Positions 54,467 through 64,000 of a stretch of DNA of 64,000 nucleotides are shown here, piece by piece. Location of the stretch: NCBI RefSeq assembly GCF_000826685.1, contig NZ_JROO01000007.1, positions 1 through 64,000 on the forward strand, in the 5' to 3' direction. The position numbers were made by a program, and so were the translations under genes. The stretch's first letter is position 1. Every line of letters starts with the position of its first letter. The DNA is from Streptomonospora alba. GTDB lineage: Bacteria > Actinomycetota > Actinomycetes > Streptosporangiales > Streptosporangiaceae. The notes beneath the pieces were generated by a model. It searched no databases, was not told where the DNA came from, and saw only the letters and a program-made list of their open reading frames with translations.

Positions 54467-55295
54467 GGCGGAGATCGCCCTCTTCCGCAGCTCGCTTGTG
54501 AATGAATGTATGGCGAGATGGCCGCTCTTCGGGGCGGGCTCGAAGGTACAGCGGTCCGCTTGCCCGCGAACCGCCGGGATACACGCCCGGTCAGCAATCT
54601 CGGATAACAGGCTACTTGTCCAGGCACGCCGATTGGGACCCGAGTCCGGTAACGGACTGGGAGATTGCTAACAATCATTCACACTGTAGTGGGCTCCGCA
54701 TGACCTGACCTGCAATCGAGCTCCCGCGAGCCGGACCGGGGCGACGGCGGGCGAGCGGGGGGGCAACCGCGGAAGGACGGTCGAGGCGGGGCCGGAGGTC
54801 GGCGGAAAGGGCGAGACGGCGGCAGGGAGGCGCCGACCGGCCGGCGTGCGTAGCGGGCCATTCCCGCTCGCCGGACCGCTCAACCCCCTGCGGACCGATC
54901 CCCTTCGGACGGTGAACCGGTGCCGGGTCGCGACGGGATCTCCGCGGTCCTCACCGGAACCTGAGTGTGCGGCCTCGCGTCTCACCTGATGTGCGCGGTC
55001 CGGACAGGACGGCTGGTTCCGAGCCCGGCGAAACACGGGGGTTTCGCCGGGTGAGGGGGCAGGTCCGGGCCGCGCATCGCGCTGTCGGCGCCCGCGGGCA
55101 TCCCGACGGCGCGCGGGTGGCCGCGGGGCTGCCTTTCGCCGCGCGCCTGTGCCATCCTGCCCGCCTGTCTTCCGCGGCGCGCTCGGGCGCGGCGGCGGTG
55201 CGCCTGAGGGAGGTGGACCCGCCCAGCGGGTAGGAATTGCGCGTGCTGCCGCCATCGGGGCGGCAGGCCGCGGAGCGGATCAGCGTGGAGGAGAC
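54467..55295. other. Gap between kgd and the SDR gene
   Basis: 829 bp. The part nearest kgd (about 54480-54690) is less GC-rich, with TTGCTAACAATCATTC-like text, and should hold the kgd promoter. An 11-bp stem (55024-55034 with 55041-55051) lies further on. Overlapping ORFs here lack good starts or codon bias; I see no supported gene. Confidence 0.4.
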
Positions 55296-56201
55296 ATGGC
55301 GGAGTTGCGGTTCGACGGGCGCGTCGCGGTCGTCACCGGCGCCGGGCGCGCTCTGGGTCGGGCCCACGCACTCGAACTGGCGGCGCGCGGTGCGAAGGTC
55401 GTCGTCAGTGAGAACGCGAGCGACAGGCCCCGGGCCGAAGGCGGCGACCCCGACCCGGTCGAGGCGGTCGAGGAGACCGCCGAGCGCATCCGGTCCGGCG
55501 GCGGTACCGCGGCAGTCAGCGTCGACGACATCACGACCGAAGAAGGCGCCCAGTCGCTGGTCGACACCGCAGTGGAGGCCTATGGGCGGGTCGACGTCGT
55601 CGTCAACAGCGCGGGCATCCTGCGCGACCGGGCCTTTCGAAACATCGGCGTCGCCGAGTGGGACGCCGTGGTCGGCGTGCACCTGCGCGGCACCTTCCTG
55701 GTCACCCGCGCCGCTTTCGGCTACATGCGCGGCAACGGCTACGGGCGCATCGTCAACACCGCCTCGCCCTCCGGGCTGTTCGGCAACTTCGGCCAGACCA
55801 ACTTCGCCGCCGCGAAGATGGGCGTCCTGGGCCTCACCAAGACGCTGGCCATCGAGGGCGCCAAGTACGACATCCTCGCCAACGCGGTCGCCCCGCTGGT
55901 GCGCACGCCCGAGACCGAGGGGATGTTCCCCGAGGGCGCCAAGGCGCTGATGGCTCCCGAACGCATCAGCCAGGCCGTCGCGTGGCTCGCCCACGAGAGC
56001 TGCGAAACCACCGGCGAGGTCTACTCCGTGGGCGGCGGGCGCGTGGCCAGGATCTTCGTCGCCGAAGGGCCCGGCGCCGAACTGGGCGAGGGTTCGGCCG
56101 AGGATCTGCGCGACCTCTGGCCCGACGTCAACGCCGAGCAGCCCTATGTGATCCCGCGCGACTTCAGAGAGCAGGCCCGCACCCACCTGCGCGAGGCCTG
56201 A
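55296..56201 (+). CDS. SDR family oxidoreductase, (3R)-hydroxyacyl-CoA dehydrogenase-like
   Basis: A 301-residue short-chain dehydrogenase. The cofactor loop is VVTGAGRALGRAHALELAARGAKVVV (TGxxxGxG), with the NSAG motif in VDVVVNSAGILRDRAF and the serine of the active site in IVNTASPSGLFG, followed by NFAAAKMG, where YxxxK is expected; Tyr appears replaced by Phe (NFAAAK), so activity is open to doubt. The overall text resembles the dehydrogenase domain of peroxisomal-type MFE2 (HSD17B4). The ATG has GGAGGAG. Confidence 0.85.
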   Translation: MAELRFDGRVAVVTGAGRALGRAHALELAARGAKVVVSENASDRPRAEGGDPDPVEAVEETAERIRSGGGTAAVSVDDITTEEGAQSLVDTAVEAYGRVDVVVNSAGILRDRAFRNIGVAEWDAVVGVHLRGTFLVTRAAFGYMRGNGYGRIVNTASPSGLFGNFGQTNFAAAKMGVLGLTKTLAIEGAKYDILANAVAPLVRTPETEGMFPEGAKALMAPERISQAVAWLAHESCETTGEVYSVGGGRVARIFVAEGPGAELGEGSAEDLRDLWPDVNAEQPYVIPRDFREQARTHLREA

Positions 56202-56382
56202 CCGGTCCTCTTGGCCGAAGCGGCGCCCGCACCAGGTGAAACGGCATCGGGCGGGCGCCGGCGACGCGGTTCGACCGCCTCAACGCAGGCCGCGGCCACC
56301 GGTTCGGCACGCATTCGTCGTTTGCCCGCGCAGCGACCGTCGGCGCTTCTACGATGACGGAACGAAGCCGGGGAGGGTGGCG

Positions 56383-56757
56383 ATGAGGGAGTTCGGCGAA
56401 CTGGAGGCCGCCATCATGGACGCGCTGTGGCGGTCGGACCGCCCGCTGGCCGTCCGCGAAGTGCGCGAGTCGATGGACTATGAGCGCGACGTCGCCTACA
56501 CGACCGTCATGACGGTGACCAACATCCTTTACCACAAGGGCCTGCTTGAGCGGGAGAAGGCCGGGCGGGCCTGGCTCTACTGGCCGCGCGAGTCCCGCGA
56601 GGAGCACACCGCGCGGGTGATGAGCGAGGTCTTCAGCGCCTGCGGCGATCGGGGCACCACCATGCTGCGCTTCGTCGAGAGCTTCAGCGACGAGGAGATG
56701 GCGCGGCTGTGCGACGTGCTCAGCGAGGTCCGCGCCCAGCGCACCCGCGCCTCCTGA
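56383..56757 (+). CDS. BlaI/MecI/CopY family transcriptional repressor
   Basis: A 124-residue winged-helix repressor: FGELEAAIMDALWRSDRPLAVREVRESM, AYTTVMTVTNILYHKGLLEREKAGRAWLYWP. This is the DNA-binding part of BlaI-type proteins that control beta-lactamase or metal stress genes and are removed by a membrane protease. No BlaR-type metalloprotease is next to it. ATG 56383 follows GGGGAGGG. It stands alone between an SDR gene and an aminotransferase. Confidence 0.87.
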   Translation: MREFGELEAAIMDALWRSDRPLAVREVRESMDYERDVAYTTVMTVTNILYHKGLLEREKAGRAWLYWPRESREEHTARVMSEVFSACGDRGTTMLRFVESFSDEEMARLCDVLSEVRAQRTRAS

Positions 56758-56847
56758 CACCGGATTCCGCGCGGTACCCCGCGGCCCCGGCGGCCCCGTG
56801 CCGCGACCCGGCTCCACCGGGTCGTGATCGGGCCGCCGCCCGGCGTC

Positions 56848-56853
56848 TATGCT
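56848..56853 (+). promoter_or_regulatory. -10 box (TATGCT) of the aminotransferase, leaderless
   Basis: TATGCT, 7 nt, then the GTG at 56861. No Shine-Dalgarno. Confidence 0.6.
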
Positions 56854-56860
56854 GCCCGGT

Positions 56861-58757
<1,897 letters not shown>

Positions 58758-58765
58758 GAGCCGTC

Positions 58766-58789
58766 GGCCGCTTCCGGCCGGAAGCGGCC
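58766..58789 (+). terminator. Perfect 24-bp palindrome terminator
   Basis: 12-bp arms (58766-58777, 58778-58789), 8 nt after the methyltransferase stop, without a T-run. Confidence 0.65.
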
Positions 58790-58922
58790 CGGAAGCGGCA
58801 CGTGTGGCGGCGGCCGTGGAGGCCGCCCCCCGATTCCCGCGGCCTTCTGTATCGGCGGACGTGCCTGAGGACATAGGCTCTGGCACAGACGAGAACGCAG
58901 TTCAACGACGTGCGGGCAAGGG

Positions 58923-60239
58923 GTGCAGGAACAGGTGACCACCAACGGCGCGGCGCGACGGGTCGACCAATTCACGCTGGAAAACGGACTACGCCTGGTG
59001 ACCGCTCCGGCGTCGACCCCGCAGGTCGCCGCCGTCAACCTGTGGTACGGGGTCGGATCCCGCTTCGAGGTCCCCGGGCGCACCGGATTCGCCCACCTCT
59101 TCGAGCACCTGATGTTCCAGGGCAGCGGGAACGTGGCCAAGGGCGAGCACTTCGACGCCGTCGAGCGGCTCGGCGGCGACATCAACGCCTCCACCTCCAC
59201 CGACCGCACCAACTACTACGAGACGGTGCCCGAGCACGCGCTGGACCTCGTGCTGTGGCTGGAGGCCGACCGCATGGCCACCCTGCGCGAGGGGATGACC
59301 CAGGAGGTCCTGGACAACCAGCGCGACGTGGTCAAGAACGAGCGCCGCCAGCGCTACGACAACCAGCCCTACGGCACCGCCCTGGAGCGCATCCTGCGGC
59401 TGGCCTACCCCGAAGGCCACCCGTACCACCACGCCACCATCGGCTCGATGGCCGATCTGGACGACGCCGACCTCGACTACGTCCTCGACTTCCACAAGCG
59501 CCACTACGGCCCCGACAACGCCGTGCTGACGATCGTGAGCAACCTCGACCCCCAGGACGTGCGCGAGAGGGTCGAGCGCCACTTCGGCGCGATCCCCGCG
59601 CGGCCCGAAGCCGCCGAGGCGCCCGACGCCGCTCTCGCCGGCCTGATCGGCGGCCCCGTGGCCGAGCACGCGGTCGAGACCGTTCCCGCACCGGGCGTCT
59701 TCCTCGGCTACCGCGTCGCCCCCTACGGCGAGCGCGACTTCGACGTGATGCACCTGGCCTCGGCCGTCCTCGGACAGGGCCAGGGCAGCCGGCTCTACCG
59801 CCGGCTGGTGCTGGAGCGCGGTCTGGCCGCCGACGACGGCGGGGCGGCCGCCGACCTGCTGCCCTTCCGCTACACGCCCAGCCTGATGCTGGTCAACATG
59901 ATCGCCCGCGAGGGCGTGAGCGGGGACGAGCTGGAGGCCGCGATGATCGAGGAGATCGGCACGCTGGCCGAGGGCGTCTCCGACGAAGAGCTCGAGCGCG
60001 CCCGTGCCGTGCTGGAGCGCGACCACATGCAGTCGCTGTCGCACCCCAGCGGACTGGCCGACGCCATCGGCTCCTGCACCCAGCTGTTCGGCGACCCCGA
60101 GCTCGCCTTCACCTGGCCGCAGCGTTGGAGCACCGTGACCGCCGAGGACGTCGTGGACCTGGCCAAGCGGCTGCTGGTGCCCGAGAACCGGCTGTCGGTG
60201 CGTTTCGACCCCGAGCCCGTCGGCGAGCCCGCCGCCTGA
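58923..60239 (+). CDS. M16 family zinc peptidase (catalytic subunit)
   Basis: A 438-residue insulinase-type peptidase. The inverted zinc motif is HLFEHLMFQG (HxxEH), the substrate/zinc glutamate lies further on, and VWYGVGSRFE-type text (NLWYGVGSRFEVPGRTGFAH) and ASTSTDRTNYYETVPEHAL are typical. The second half is the degenerate repeat. No signal peptide is seen, so it is probably cytoplasmic. GTG 58923 is chosen; GTG 58935 is also possible. It forms a pair with the next M16 gene, 114 bp downstream. Confidence 0.9.
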   Translation: MQEQVTTNGAARRVDQFTLENGLRLVTAPASTPQVAAVNLWYGVGSRFEVPGRTGFAHLFEHLMFQGSGNVAKGEHFDAVERLGGDINASTSTDRTNYYETVPEHALDLVLWLEADRMATLREGMTQEVLDNQRDVVKNERRQRYDNQPYGTALERILRLAYPEGHPYHHATIGSMADLDDADLDYVLDFHKRHYGPDNAVLTIVSNLDPQDVRERVERHFGAIPARPEAAEAPDAALAGLIGGPVAEHAVETVPAPGVFLGYRVAPYGERDFDVMHLASAVLGQGQGSRLYRRLVLERGLAADDGGAAADLLPFRYTPSLMLVNMIAREGVSGDELEAAMIEEIGTLAEGVSDEELERARAVLERDHMQSLSHPSGLADAIGSCTQLFGDPELAFTWPQRWSTVTAEDVVDLAKRLLVPENRLSVRFDPEPVGEPAA

Positions 60240-60353
60240 CACCTGCACGAGGGCGCCGCGCAAGCCGCGCGGTGCCCGGCCGCACGCCCCACAGATCCGC
60301 GGTCCCGCTCCGCCCGGTGCCTTCGTCCGCTACACGAGAGAGTCGCTACCCGC

Positions 60354-61700
60354 ATGCTGCAGACCCGCCCCGACCTCGGTGCCCCGACGCCCTACACCTT
60401 CCCCAAGCCCCGGCGCCTGACCGTGGGCGGCGGCACCGTCGTCGCCATCGACGTGCCCGGCCAGGCCTTCGCCGCGGTCCGCCTGGTCCATCACGCCGGG
60501 GGCGCCACCGAACCGCACGAGAGCATGGGCGTCGCCGCGCTCACCAACGAGGCGCTTGAGGACGGCGTCCAGGGCAACAGCTCGCTGCCCCCCGCTCTGG
60601 AGCGGCACGGCGCCGAGTGGGTCTCGCGCGTCACCTGGGACAGCTTCGTCACCGGCGTCGACGCGCCCGTCAACCGCCTGCGGGCCGCCACAGCGCTGCT
60701 GGCCGAGGCGGTGCGCACCCCGGCGCTGCGCGACGAGGACGTGCTGCGCCGCCGCGACCAGATCCTGGAGCGCTTCTGGCTGGACGCCTCGGTCCCCTCG
60801 ACCCTGGCCACCCGCGCCGTCGGCGGGCAGCTGTTCACCGGGCGCTACGCCACACCGCTCAGCGGCGCTCCCGAGGCCCTCAAGAAGGTCACCCCGCAAG
60901 CGGTGCGGGACTTCCACGCCTCCTCTATCGCGGCGGCCGCGGGCACCCTGGTGGTCGTGGGCGACCTGACCGGGGTGGACCTCGAAGAGCTCGGGTCGGC
61001 GGTGTTCGGCGACGCCGCCGCCGCGCCGGCCCCGGACCGGACACCGCCCGAGCCGGCTCCCGGCGAGCTGCCGCGGGTCGTCGTGCTGGACCGCCCCGGC
61101 TCCGTTCAGTCGGCGCTACTGATGGCCCACCGCGCCCCCTCCCGCCCGGAGGTGGACCTGCCCCGCGCGGACGGCATCAGCGACGTGCTGGGCGGCATGT
61201 TCACGTCGCGGCTCAACCTGGAGCTGCGCGAGCGCCTGGGCTACACCTACGGCGCCGGCTGCCGGTTCGACCTGCGCCGCGACAGTGGGGTCTTCCTGAT
61301 CAGCACCCAGGTCGACACCCAGACCACGGCGCACTCGCTGACGGCCTCGCTGGCCGAAACCGAGCGGCTGCAGCGCGAAGGGGTCACCGAGGGCGAGCTG
61401 TCGGCGGTGCGCGAGTCCAACACGGTGGGGCTTCCGGTCAGCTACTCCACGGCGCGCAGCCTGGCCGGCGCCCTGGTCGAGATGGTCGTGCACGATCTGC
61501 CCGAGGACCACATCGACCGGCTGCGCGCCGGCTTCGAGGCCCTCACCGCCGACGACCTCGCCGAGGCGGCCCGGCGGTACCTGCGCCCCGAGGAGATGGT
61601 CACGGTCATCGCCGGCGACGCAGCGAGCCTGGAGGGCCCGCTGAGCGAAGCGGGCGCGGGGCCGGTCACTGTGCGCGACCCCGAGACCCTGTGGAGCTGA
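60354..61700 (+). CDS. M16 family peptidase-like protein lacking the zinc motif
   Basis: A 448-residue partner protein. It has the M16 fold text (VAIDVPGQAFAAVRLVHHAGGATEPHESMGVAALTNEAL, YTYGAGCRFDLRRDSGVFLISTQV) but no HxxEH; at the corresponding place it reads GVAALTNEALEDG. In two-subunit M16 proteases such as mitochondrial MPP, one subunit is inactive and completes the chamber. The product probably assembles with the upstream peptidase. The CAT-proximal gap has no clear ribosome binding site apart from GAGAG. Confidence 0.88.
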   Translation: MLQTRPDLGAPTPYTFPKPRRLTVGGGTVVAIDVPGQAFAAVRLVHHAGGATEPHESMGVAALTNEALEDGVQGNSSLPPALERHGAEWVSRVTWDSFVTGVDAPVNRLRAATALLAEAVRTPALRDEDVLRRRDQILERFWLDASVPSTLATRAVGGQLFTGRYATPLSGAPEALKKVTPQAVRDFHASSIAAAAGTLVVVGDLTGVDLEELGSAVFGDAAAAPAPDRTPPEPAPGELPRVVVLDRPGSVQSALLMAHRAPSRPEVDLPRADGISDVLGGMFTSRLNLELRERLGYTYGAGCRFDLRRDSGVFLISTQVDTQTTAHSLTASLAETERLQREGVTEGELSAVRESNTVGLPVSYSTARSLAGALVEMVVHDLPEDHIDRLRAGFEALTADDLAEAARRYLRPEEMVTVIAGDAASLEGPLSEAGAGPVTVRDPETLWS

Positions 61701-61853
61701 CCGCGGAGGGATTCCAGCCTCCCCGGGAGCCCCGTGCACCGCGGTTGACCTTTGGACCCGGTCGGTAAAAACCGCATGGAAAGGTGCATGGAGTCTCTTG
61801 GGGAGGACATAACGAAACCGAACCTAAACGACGGTGATCCGGCAACCACCTGC

Positions 61854-61880
61854 TTGGACGTCGGCGATGCCTGGTATAAA
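61854..61880 (+). promoter_or_regulatory. Candidate promoter of the Ser/Thr kinase unit
   Basis: -35 TTGGAC (61854-61859), 15-bp spacer, -10 TATAAA (61875-61880); shifting the -35 by one base gives 16 bp. It is the most AT-rich hexamer in the 285-bp gap. Transcription would start at about 61888-61890, near the first of two tiny ORFs. Confidence 0.5.
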
Positions 61881-61889
61881 CGATGATCC

Positions 61890-61937
61890 GTGCACGTGCA
61901 GCCCGGCGACTCGCCGTGTTGCTCTATGCGACTGTAA
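61890..61937 (+). CDS. 15-codon leaderless-type leader ORF (Cys-Cys)
   Basis: GTG at 61890 stands 9 nt after the -10 TATAAA; the ORF reads HVQPGDSPCCSMRL before TAA. A tandem Cys codon pair near the end looks like a small leader peptide. The size is close to chance expectation in a GC-rich genome, so support is limited. Confidence 0.3.
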   Translation: MHVQPGDSPCCSMRL

Positions 61938-61956
61938 GAGCCCGCAGGAGGCCACC

Positions 61957-61983
61957 GTGGCCGTGATGAGACTCGCTGACTGA
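61957..61983 (+). CDS. 8-codon ORF in front of the kinase (AGGAGG site)
   Basis: GTG 61957 has AGGAGG (61946-61951) 5 nt upstream and encodes MAVMRLAD before TGA, which ends 2 nt before the kinase GTG (61986). The kinase itself has no Shine-Dalgarno of its own. Translation restart from this tiny ORF would explain its expression. Alternatively the AGGAGG serves another start. Confidence 0.4.
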   Translation: MAVMRLAD

Positions 61984-61985
61984 CC

Positions 61986-63419
61986 GTGTCCTCCATTGAG
62001 AAGCCCGAAGCGGAGCGGGCGGGCGCCGAGCGGAACGAGTCTGCCGGCGAGCCCGCGACTCCTGCGGCGGTGCAGGCCGGAGCCCCGCACCGCGTGCTCA
62101 AGGGCCGCTACGAACTCGTCGACGAGATCGCCCGCGGCGGCGTGGGCACCGTCTGGCGTGCTACCGACCTCGTCCTGGACCGCCGGGTCGCGGTCAAGGA
62201 ACTGCGCCTGCCCGACGACGTGAGCTCCGCCGAGCGCGAGAGCCTGCTGCAGCGCACCACCCGCGAGGCGCGCGTGGCCGCCCGGCTCGCGCATCCCGGC
62301 GTGGTGACCGTGCTCGACGTCGTCGACGAAGACGACCGGCCGTGGATCGTCATGGAGTACATCGACGCGCGCACGCTCGCGGGCATCGTCGATGTGGCCG
62401 GGCCGCTGCCCTACCAGCGTGTCGCCGAGATCGGCCTGCAGCTGATCGACGCGCTCAAGGTCGCCCACGAAGACGGCATCGTGCACCGCGACGTCAAGCC
62501 CGAGAACGTGATGATCAGCGAGGACGGCCGGGTCGTGCTGACCGATTTCGGGCTGGCCGCCTGGACCGGGGAATCCGCGCTGACCAGCTCGGGGCGCATC
62601 ATCGGCTCGCCCTCCTACATCCCGCCCGAACGCGCGAAGGCCGGCCCGGTGGGCCCGGAGTCCGACCTGTGGTCGCTGGGCGCCACGCTCTACGCCGCCG
62701 TCGAGGGACACCCGCCCTACGACCGCAAGGGCTACATCCGCATCCTCAAGGGCGCCGACCTGGAGGACCCGCCGACCGCGCAGAACGCCGGACCGCTCGC
62801 GCCGGTGCTGGCCGGGCTCCTGCACGTCCAGCCGGGCGACCGGCTCACGGCCGAGAACGCCACCAAGATGCTGCGCATCGCCGCGCTCGCCCCGTGGGCC
62901 CCCGAGACCAGCCCCGAGACCGCGGCCAGAACCGCGACGACCGGCACCCAGCCGGTCGTGCCGCAGCCGGCCCGCGAGGGCGGTTACAGCGACGGCGCCA
63001 CCGAGTCCCGCGGGGACGCGAACTCCTCCTCCGGTTCCGACGGTGAAACCGATGAGGCCGACGAGGAGGGCGAAGGGGCCGCGGCCGAGGACGGCGCGCA
63101 GGACGACGCGGACGAGTCGGAGCGCGAGCGGACCGACGAGGGCGCCCAGTCGCTACGGAGCTCCGTCCAGGACTCGGTGGCGGAGCTGCAGGACCAGTTC
63201 TCCGATTCGGTGTCCGTCTGGCACGACCGGTTCCAGCGCCACCGTCCCGAGTCCGTGGGCCACCTGCTGACCTCGATCCGCGACTCCACCGACACCCTCG
63301 GCCTGACCAGCTCGGGCAAGCACCGCGAGGGCAGTTCGCTGCCGGTGGTCCTCGCCGTGGTCGCCGGCGTACTGCTGCTGCTCGGCGTCGTGCTGTGGGC
63401 GCTGCTCTTCCGCAGCTGA
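61986..63419 (+). CDS. Membrane-anchored serine/threonine protein kinase (PknB-like catalytic domain)
   Basis: A 477-residue Hanks-type kinase. The kinase domain (about 40-300) contains the glycine loop ARGGVGTVWRA, AVKELRL (catalytic Lys), GIVHRDVKPENVM (HRD, Asn), VVLTDFGLA (DFG) and SPSYIPPERAKAG (activation/APE-like). An acidic, Ser/Glu/Asp-rich linker (about 335-400) follows, then a C-terminal membrane helix (VVLAVVAGVLLLLGVVLWALLF) with only three residues after it. There are no PASTA or extracellular sensor domains. Start GTG 61986 is tentative; see the upstream tiny ORFs. Confidence 0.93.
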   Translation: MSSIEKPEAERAGAERNESAGEPATPAAVQAGAPHRVLKGRYELVDEIARGGVGTVWRATDLVLDRRVAVKELRLPDDVSSAERESLLQRTTREARVAARLAHPGVVTVLDVVDEDDRPWIVMEYIDARTLAGIVDVAGPLPYQRVAEIGLQLIDALKVAHEDGIVHRDVKPENVMISEDGRVVLTDFGLAAWTGESALTSSGRIIGSPSYIPPERAKAGPVGPESDLWSLGATLYAAVEGHPPYDRKGYIRILKGADLEDPPTAQNAGPLAPVLAGLLHVQPGDRLTAENATKMLRIAALAPWAPETSPETAARTATTGTQPVVPQPAREGGYSDGATESRGDANSSSGSDGETDEADEEGEGAAAEDGAQDDADESERERTDEGAQSLRSSVQDSVAELQDQFSDSVSVWHDRFQRHRPESVGHLLTSIRDSTDTLGLTSSGKHREGSSLPVVLAVVAGVLLLLGVVLWALLFRS

Positions 63420-63830
63420 GTCGGCACCGCACCCGGATCGCGCAGACCGCGCCGGCGCGGCCACGGAACGCGGCGCGGTTAAATCCCGCCGCACGCGGTC
63501 AGCCGCGTCGGCATGAGCATTGTTCGCCGGGTAGGCGTTCCTCTGCAACGCCGTCTTCCTCCCCCAGGCGCCGGTGCTGACCGCGTTCTTCGGCGTCTCC
63601 GCGGGAACGGCTCCGCTGTCGGCCGGAAGGCGGCCCGGGACGCGCTGGAGGAGATCGCCTCGCCGCCGAGCACGAGGTCCGTCACCCCGATGTAGCGGCA
63701 CGCACCGGGGGCCGGGGCCGGGCACGGCCGAGCCGGTGGCGGAACGCGCCCGGGGATACGCCGGCCCGGCCGAGGACTCCGGCGGCGTACCGTTCCGCAG
63801 CTTCCGACCCGCAGCCCAGGAGACTCCCTG
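63420..63830. other. Gap between the kinase and the last gene
   Basis: 411 bp. A hairpin-rich GC stretch follows the kinase stop, then a less GC-rich section (about 63475-63545, including TTAAATCC). The ORFs here (up to 85 codons) lack good starts or families; I see no gene. A promoter for the secreted protein is expected but not evident. Confidence 0.35.
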
Positions 63831-64000
63831 ATGACCCTTGACGGCTCCCGTGCGGACCGCCCGTCACCACCCGCCGCGATGATGCGGCGCAGGCCGTTGC
63901 TGTCGGGGCTGGCCCTGCCGCTGAGCGCGCTGCTGATCCTGCCTGTGGGCGGCGGCAGTGCGGCGGGCGACGCCCGCCACTGGCAGCAGTGGGTGACCGG
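63831..64000 (+). CDS. Secreted protein, N-terminus only (cut by window end)
   Basis: The first 56 codons of an ORF starting at ATG 63831 after AGGAG. The N-terminus MTLDGSRADRP precedes a signal-type segment MMRRRPLLSGLALPLSALLILPVGGGSAAG (about 17-46) with basic residues, a hydrophobic core and a likely cleavage after Ala. No domain is visible before the edge, so function is unknown. Confidence 0.7.
   Translation, partial: MTLDGSRADRPSPPAAMMRRRPLLSGLALPLSALLILPVGGGSAAGDARHWQQWVT

Overview
The window is bacterial chromosome from a high-GC actinomycete. GC at third codon positions is extreme. It carries WhiB-family regulators, a sigR-rsrA redox module, a DasR-type GntR regulator, a KGD-type fused 2-oxoglutarate dehydrogenase, DUF397/HTH pairs and many genes that look leaderless. 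Gene content and order (uvrD2-whiB7, a Lon/PDZ protease next to UPF0182, aroA-rsgA, sigR-rsrA, biotinyl carrier, pdtaS-whiB1) recall the Mycobacterium tuberculosis Rv3193c-Rv3228 region and the Streptomyces sigR-dasR-wblE region as I remember them. A filamentous actinomycete of the Nocardiopsaceae/Streptosporangiales type (for example Nocardiopsis, Streptomonospora or Thermobifida) is my best guess from style alone.

Layout. 0-9 kb: UvrD2 helicase, TesB thioesterase, whiB7 with a long attenuator-type leader, a YgjP-like metallopeptidase, a Nudix hydrolase coupled to a DUF2342 protein, an SDR epimerase and MoaE. 9-16 kb: YlbL-type Lon/PDZ protease, a PPA1309 protein, a large UPF0182 membrane protein, two initiator tRNA genes each with its own promoter and terminator, a lipoprotein and a HisN-type phosphatase. 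16-23 kb: TetR regulator, aroA-rsgA (overlapping), OsmC, a SRAP peptidase, and thiC behind a TPP riboswitch. 23-29 kb: a methyltransferase diverging from sigR-rsrA, then a 0.7 kb regulatory stretch, a 32-codon Trp/Cys-ended micro-ORF and two coupled membrane HD-GYP-type proteins. 29-36 kb: biotinyl carrier, FlK-like thioesterase, ThDP enzyme, DasR, PdtaS-like kinase, WhiB1 and a diacylglycerol-kinase-family protein.

36-41 kb: a group 3 sigma factor with its RsbW kinase, then a small accessory patch (DHFR-like protein, internally deleted IS5-type transposase, short GntR regulator with palindromic operator, two coupled small proteins), then YqeY and a GNAT acetyltransferase. 41-46 kb: a polar amino acid ABC importer and malic enzyme. 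46-50 kb: HTH/DUF397 pair, an MDR oxidoreductase, and a DUF4097-PadR operon with a well-defined operator/promoter. 50-58 kb: DUF6104 and kgd, SDR dehydrogenase, BlaI-type repressor, aminotransferase and methyltransferase. 58-64 kb: a pair of M16 peptidases, a membrane-anchored Ser/Thr kinase behind two tiny ORFs, and the start of a secreted protein cut by the window end.

The strongest theme is gene control. The window contains a probable translation-sensing attenuator (whiB7), a riboswitch (thiC), a sigmaR autoregulatory promoter with a dual start, operators for PadR, DasR, Crp and short GntR regulators, translational couplings (ATGA/GTGA), and TANNNT boxes 6-8 nt before start codons, indicating leaderless mRNAs. 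No CRISPR array, prophage, complete IS or biosynthetic gene cluster was seen.
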